From contig OY725502.1 in the NCBI GenBank assembly GCA_963281255.1, positions 1,178,001 to 1,242,000 on the forward strand: a stretch of DNA of 64,000 nt, read 5' to 3'. Positions 56,396-64,000 of this stretch are shown here, one piece after another (within the stretch, counting starts at the first letter, position 1; each line of letters begins with the position of its first letter). The position numbers and the translations under genes are program-made. This DNA is from Aphrocallistes beatrix. Taxonomy: Eukaryota > Porifera > Hexactinellida > Sceptrulophora > Aphrocallistidae. The notes below the pieces were generated by a model. The model worked only from the letters and a program-made list of their open reading frames with translations. It was not told the DNA's origin and made no database searches.

Positions 56396-57469
56396 TTTAT
56401 TAAGTTAGCAAACATCCCAAGTGAGCAGCCATATTATGCTGGTCTGACCAGCATTTTCAGTCCAAACAAGCATGAGACCCATGAAATTAACAAATTTATT
56501 TGATTCGATCAATTTAATAAGTAAATACTTTTTAGAATAAATTAACCACTTTGGACAGGAATTTACTATCTTATTTAAAAAATCAGACCTTTTATCTATA
56601 TGGCCTGGGCTGTTCATGAACAGCATGGGTCTTGTAAAGCTGGGTCTATGTGTTAGTCATAGCATACACAATAACTTTGCCTGGTATCAACTGTGTCATG
56701 GATGAAGTAGGACGAGGATTTAAGGAGTCTACGATAAAAAGGTTGAAAGACGATGCTCTAGAGTCTAGACTCAAGTTACGTAAGCCTGCCTCTACGACAA
56801 TGTCCTGTCCGGATTCTACATAGTGGAATAATCTCTAATTCCATTGTATCAGGGTGTGTAACTTTTCTATAATACTACTACTACTTCTCATCATATCTAA
56901 CAATGCATTGCAGCTGATTCATTATAATATTAGGTGGGTTAATTAGTGGAGTCGCGTTTATTACCAATAATAGAGCTAGAGCAATGTAACTGGTAGCATT
57001 TATCTAATATCCATTAGGTTGATAATCATCTTTCAAGTAACCGACAATTCTAATAAATTGAGATACTCGAAGAAGTAATTAAGTTTCAATAAACTGTATT
57101 CAGATGGAAAGTAATAGGCCCGACAATACCATATAGAAATATAATGTTTGAGAAAATATTAACATAATTGAGATGTGATTTGTAAAGCCGGAATCCAGTA
57201 CAATTCAATGCCAGATCTTCGGGGGTAGAACAAGAATTATGTGAGAAGACACAGGAGTCGAAACTAAGATCTGGCATTTGAATGCTAAGATTAAAAATGG
57301 AAACAACGGTTGGTCAGTATAATGGAATGAATGAGAGTCTGTTCAACGTTATATCCCAACGAATAACGCCCGAGAGAAGTAAATACGAACAATTATCACA
57401 ACTGATCATCCTAAATATGGAACATCAGTACAGAGCACACGCTTACATTCAGATGGAGGAGAAAGTTAC

Positions 57470-57576
57470 CTGGGGCCTTATTCACAAAAAAACAAACTTA
57501 AACTTAGTTTTAATTAAGTTTAAGCACTAAACTAAGTTCAAAAACTAAGTTTAAGTTTCTTGTGAATAAAGCCCTG
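57470..57576. mobile_element. About 107-bp foldback MITE (GGGGCCTTATTCACAA ends)
   Basis: Left end CTGGGGCCTTATTCACAA and right end (reverse complement) CCAGGGCTTTATTCACAAG are inverted; inside, AAACTTAAACTTAGT is repeated inverted. Such TTATTCACAA-tipped small elements are widespread in animal genomes. No clear target duplication. Confidence 0.65.
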
Positions 57577-58143
57577 GAGTATATCAAGCAGCATTGAGAA
57601 TGAGGTCACAGTCGAAAAGTTTAATCTAAATTTTCGATGTATCGAGGACTCAAGCACTGATCACGCCATGAACAGCACTTAACCAGATGGCACATGCGAA
57701 TTCCTGGATGGTCAAGTGTGAAAACGACCATACACGTCATTCTTTCCATATGGGACATCTTGTGCTCTGCCAGACATCAACACTACTGGTCTTCACAGTG
57801 TCAATATTTCCATCCATTAAGCTGATCTTCAGATTATTTCAAGGCAGCTGCCCATCAATGAATGACTTGTCAATATCGCATATTGAAAAGTCATCGAATG
57901 GCAAATGATTATGAAATGGTGAGAATACCAGTTCTAGATGGCATGTAGAATCCAACCCAACGCATGAGTGGGATGGTGGAACGATAGAGATTTCTGATTG
58001 AGGATGAGGTACTAAATAGTTTTTTTTCTGGGAATCGATTTATTTTGCGAATTCATCTAAAGTTCCAAAATATCGATGACAAGAGCCGTCCTCGTCTGAT
58101 TCTACAATGTTTAGCTAGAGATCTGTCCAACGGGACTTATATA

Positions 58144-58282
58144 CAGTAGAACCTCGTTAATACGAACACCAGGGGACGGTCAAACTTGTTCGTATTAACC
58201 GGAGTGATTTGCATGTATTTCCTCCGTAAGGGATAAGATATCTGTTCGTATTATCCGTGTTCTTATTAACGAGGTTCTACTG
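58144..58282. mobile_element. TA-flanked Tigger/pogo-like MITE
   Basis: 139 bp with ends CAGTAGAACCTCGTTAATAC and (reverse complement) CAGTAGAACCTCGTTAATAA, TA on both sides (58142-58143, 58283-58284). An inner TTCGTATTAACC block repeats the tip. The tip matches the well-known pogo/Tigger style and the element at 18678. Confidence 0.8.
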
Positions 58283-58779
58283 TATGCGAATAAAAGTGAA
58301 TTTACAATCACATGATTAAATGCTATGACAGGGGGCGTCGTGCCCATAGTCCCAGGGGGGCGGGGGATGCCCAGCTCCCCCCCATTTTAGAACCAACTTT
58401 ACGATATCGAATATTTTGTATGAAACTTTACCTTTCAATTATATTAAAATTATATTTTATCCTTGGATTACGTGGATCTATCCCTAAGTAGGCTTCTGAT
58501 TTTACAATAAAATCATATCTTGGGATTCACGGGGGGGGGGGCAATTGGCTCAATGCCCCTCCTCCCTGGACCAGCCACTGTACACCGCTGAGCTAAGGGA
58601 TGTATCTCATTATTTTAGCAGTAAATTCGAAAAATGAAAACTTTAGCGTTTAGCCATTATGTCAGTAAGATGAGTCAAAAAGTGATGATATAAGGTTGTA
58701 ACTGTACACAAATATTGGTTAACCACATCTAGCACGGGTCTCTAACGTGTGACTTTGTAGTTTATAATCCTCGAGAAAA

Positions 58780-59565
58780 ATGCAAGGCAATTCTTTTTTC
58801 ACTTGGGCTCCAGTTTTCATTTCTTCAGCAACAGCACTCTGGTATACATACATACAACCAAGTGATGACGTAGTAGATAGGAGAGAGAGTTATTTCTGTG
58901 CTATGTGCAGTAGTGATAGTGGATTAGAAACATGGAATTCTAATTGGGACATGAAAGCAAGCATTCACGGCGAAGACAAGCCGAGTACCTCTAGAACTCT
59001 CATCCTGATCAGACACGGACAGTATATGGATTCAAAGAAAGACGAGGGGAGAGTACTGACTGAGCTAGGGAGGCTACAGGCGAGACAAACAGGGGTGAGA
59101 GTGCGCGAGATGAATCTTTCCATCAGCAAACTCGTTCATTCGACCATGGAAAGAGCAGTCGAAACTGCTCGCATCATATCCAAGCAGCTACCAGCAGGGA
59201 TACCAATGGAGACGTGTAGTTTGCTGAGGGAGGGCAAGCCCTATCGCCCGGAGCCTGACATCATCCATAGAAAAGAGCAGCAGTACCACCAAGACGGAGC
59301 GAGGATAGAGTCCGCATTTCGCAAGTATTTCTACCGAGCTGATGTGGAGCAGAGAGAAAGCACAGTTGAGGTGATTGTAGCGCACAGTAACGTAATCCGA
59401 TACTTCGTGTGTAGAGCCTTGCAGCTGCCCCCTGATGCCTGGCTCAGGATGGGATTAGGGAATTGCAGCTTGACTGTCATTACTATCCGTCCAACCGGAC
59501 AAGTATCTCTCAGAGCACTAGGAGTCACGGGACACCTACCTGCGGAAAACGTCACATTTAAGTGA
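58780..59565 (+). CDS. PGAM5: PGAM5-type mitochondrial Ser/Thr/His phosphatase (261 aa, single exon)
   Basis: PGAM5 is a phosphoglycerate-mutase-fold enzyme that works as a protein phosphatase on the mitochondrial membrane, in mitophagy and cell-death control. Visible: N-terminal hydrophobic segment (6-25) for membrane anchoring, the multimerisation motif WNSNWD (52-57; WDPNWD in human), the catalytic LIRHGQY (His about 79), STMERAVETARII, LLREGKPYRPEP, DGARIESAFRKYFYRAD, and the second catalytic His in VAHSNVIRYFVCRALQLPP. The end, LGVTGHLPAENVTF, matches the human C-terminus. Length is close to human (289). The first ATG opens the anchor. An AATAAA at 59857-59862 may be the polyadenylation signal. 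It is the only plus-strand gene of the window. Confidence 0.93.
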   Translation: MQGNSFFTWAPVFISSATALWYTYIQPSDDVVDRRESYFCAMCSSDSGLETWNSNWDMKASIHGEDKPSTSRTLILIRHGQYMDSKKDEGRVLTELGRLQARQTGVRVREMNLSISKLVHSTMERAVETARIISKQLPAGIPMETCSLLREGKPYRPEPDIIHRKEQQYHQDGARIESAFRKYFYRADVEQRESTVEVIVAHSNVIRYFVCRALQLPPDAWLRMGLGNCSLTVITIRPTGQVSLRALGVTGHLPAENVTFK

Positions 59566-60217
59566 ATGCAAATCAAGTCCTTCCGTTTCAATGCCAATAT
59601 GAGAATACTTAGAGAAAGGAAATTTTCTTATGAAAATATTTAAACATATTAGATTTTCCCATGTTGTACAAACATGTACAAATTTGGAAATATTAATTAT
59701 TCTATTGTCTTCAATTAACTTCACATTGTCGATTTATTAAAAGTGTGTACTTTATCCGAGAATTTAACAATTTACCTATTAGCCATTTGAACATGGCATT
59801 ACGTAACAAAAGTTGTCAGAACATGACCTGTCGCTTAACGATCCTACCCCATCGTAAATAAAGAACAACAAAATATGTTTGTAAATATCAATCACGACAC
59901 AGTATATATATAATCAAAGAAAGATCCAAACATCAATATATACAAACAAATTAACTCAAAATTTCAGTTCATACTGTACACCATTAGAGTACGTATATAC
60001 ATAAATATATGGTTTTATACAAATAATATACTAGTTTATACTTGTATATAATGAGCACAGTAAAATTGAAACGCCACAGATAGCTTAAATTCAAAAGAGA
60101 AACATCTATAAGAGCTAACACAGGGTAAACTCTGTGTAAGAAAATATTAAAAATCTTCCATACTTGATAATAAAAATACAGAATAATGCGGTTGAATCTT
60201 CTCGAGCGCTTCTCTTG
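59566..60217. other. Convergent 3' spacer between PGAM5 and the kinase gene
   Basis: 650 bp of AT-rich DNA where two 3' ends meet. Only a candidate AATAAA (59857-59862, plus) is noted. Confidence 0.5.
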
Positions 60218-63833
<3,616 letters not shown>

Positions 63834-64000
63834 CTGTAGAGAAAGGTGTTAGTTTCAGATTCTAGCCAATTAATAACTACTATAAACGTGGAGAGAAATC
63901 CTGATGGCTTTCACCTTTAAATTGAGATGTCATTGTCACACTAATACATAGTCAGTAGGGCTAGGTGAATATCAATGGCAATAGTCCTTCAATAGAATAC

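Larger units (their letters stand above)
56136..58779. other. Intergenic region between METTL7-like and PGAM5
   Basis: 2.6 kb between divergently transcribed genes. It contains three small elements (56174-56395, 57470-57576, 58144-58282) and a G-run-bearing stretch at about 58330-58595 that looks like another decayed MITE. Short ORFs (for example 57282-57530) have no recognisable product. Confidence 0.6.

Noticed and set aside
58330-58595. A MITE with G-rich ends
   Set aside because: Looks element-like (runs of G, CAGGGGGCG start) but I could not match inverted ends or a target duplication.

Overview
The window is nuclear DNA from a ciliated or flagellated metazoan. It holds spliced animal-type genes (HYDIN, a TTLL6-type tubulin glutamylase, HDAC6, PRC1, XPF/ERCC4, PGAM5, a METTL7-like methyltransferase, an ABCC transporter, a Src-related kinase) among AT-rich spacers full of short DNA-transposon relics and satellite DNA. 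Four intronless coiled-coil/NHL-repeat genes without RING or B-box are, from memory, a family that is very expanded in sponges, glass sponges included. A sponge or another early-branching, intron-poor animal is a reasonable but unproven guess. Twelve of the thirteen protein genes lie on the minus strand; only PGAM5 is on plus.

Layout. 0.2-1.5 kb: a disordered protein of unknown function. 4.1-8.1 kb: TTLL6-like gene, five exons. 8.6-10.4 kb: intronless HDAC6 with one catalytic domain. 10.9-15.7 kb: a large inverted structure with hAT-transposase arms, inner Helitron pieces, a 0.95-kb satellite of 17-bp palindromic units and a tandem ~140-bp repeat. 16.5-19.4 kb: PRC1, five exons. 19.3-24.2 kb: a tandem duplication carrying an NHL gene plus the PRC1 5' exon, the second copy interrupted by a 927-bp TA-flanked element. 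25.1-32.2 kb: XPF, five exons, with a 3.7-kb first intron filled by a GTTATAAC-based satellite. 32.7-36.5 kb: single-exon ABCC transporter. 36.7-52.2 kb: HYDIN, three small 5' exons and one 13.5-kb exon. 52.6-55.0 kb: two more NHL genes. 55.4-56.1 kb: METTL7-like. 58.8-59.6 kb: PGAM5. 60.2-63.8 kb: the 3' six exons of a Src-type kinase whose 5' end lies beyond the window.

Functional themes. TTLL6, HDAC6, PRC1 and HYDIN all act on microtubules or the axoneme (glutamylation, deacetylation, antiparallel bundling, central-pair projection). The rest (DNA repair, transport, mitochondrial phosphatase, tyrosine kinase) look like ordinary neighbours.

Exon joins were worked out by eye from splice signals, reading frame and family alignment from memory; all give continuous frames. 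Two of the twenty introns so defined start with GC rather than GT. Most long introns contain a MITE or satellite. The last exon is the longest in four of the five spliced genes, which fits cDNA-mediated intron loss.
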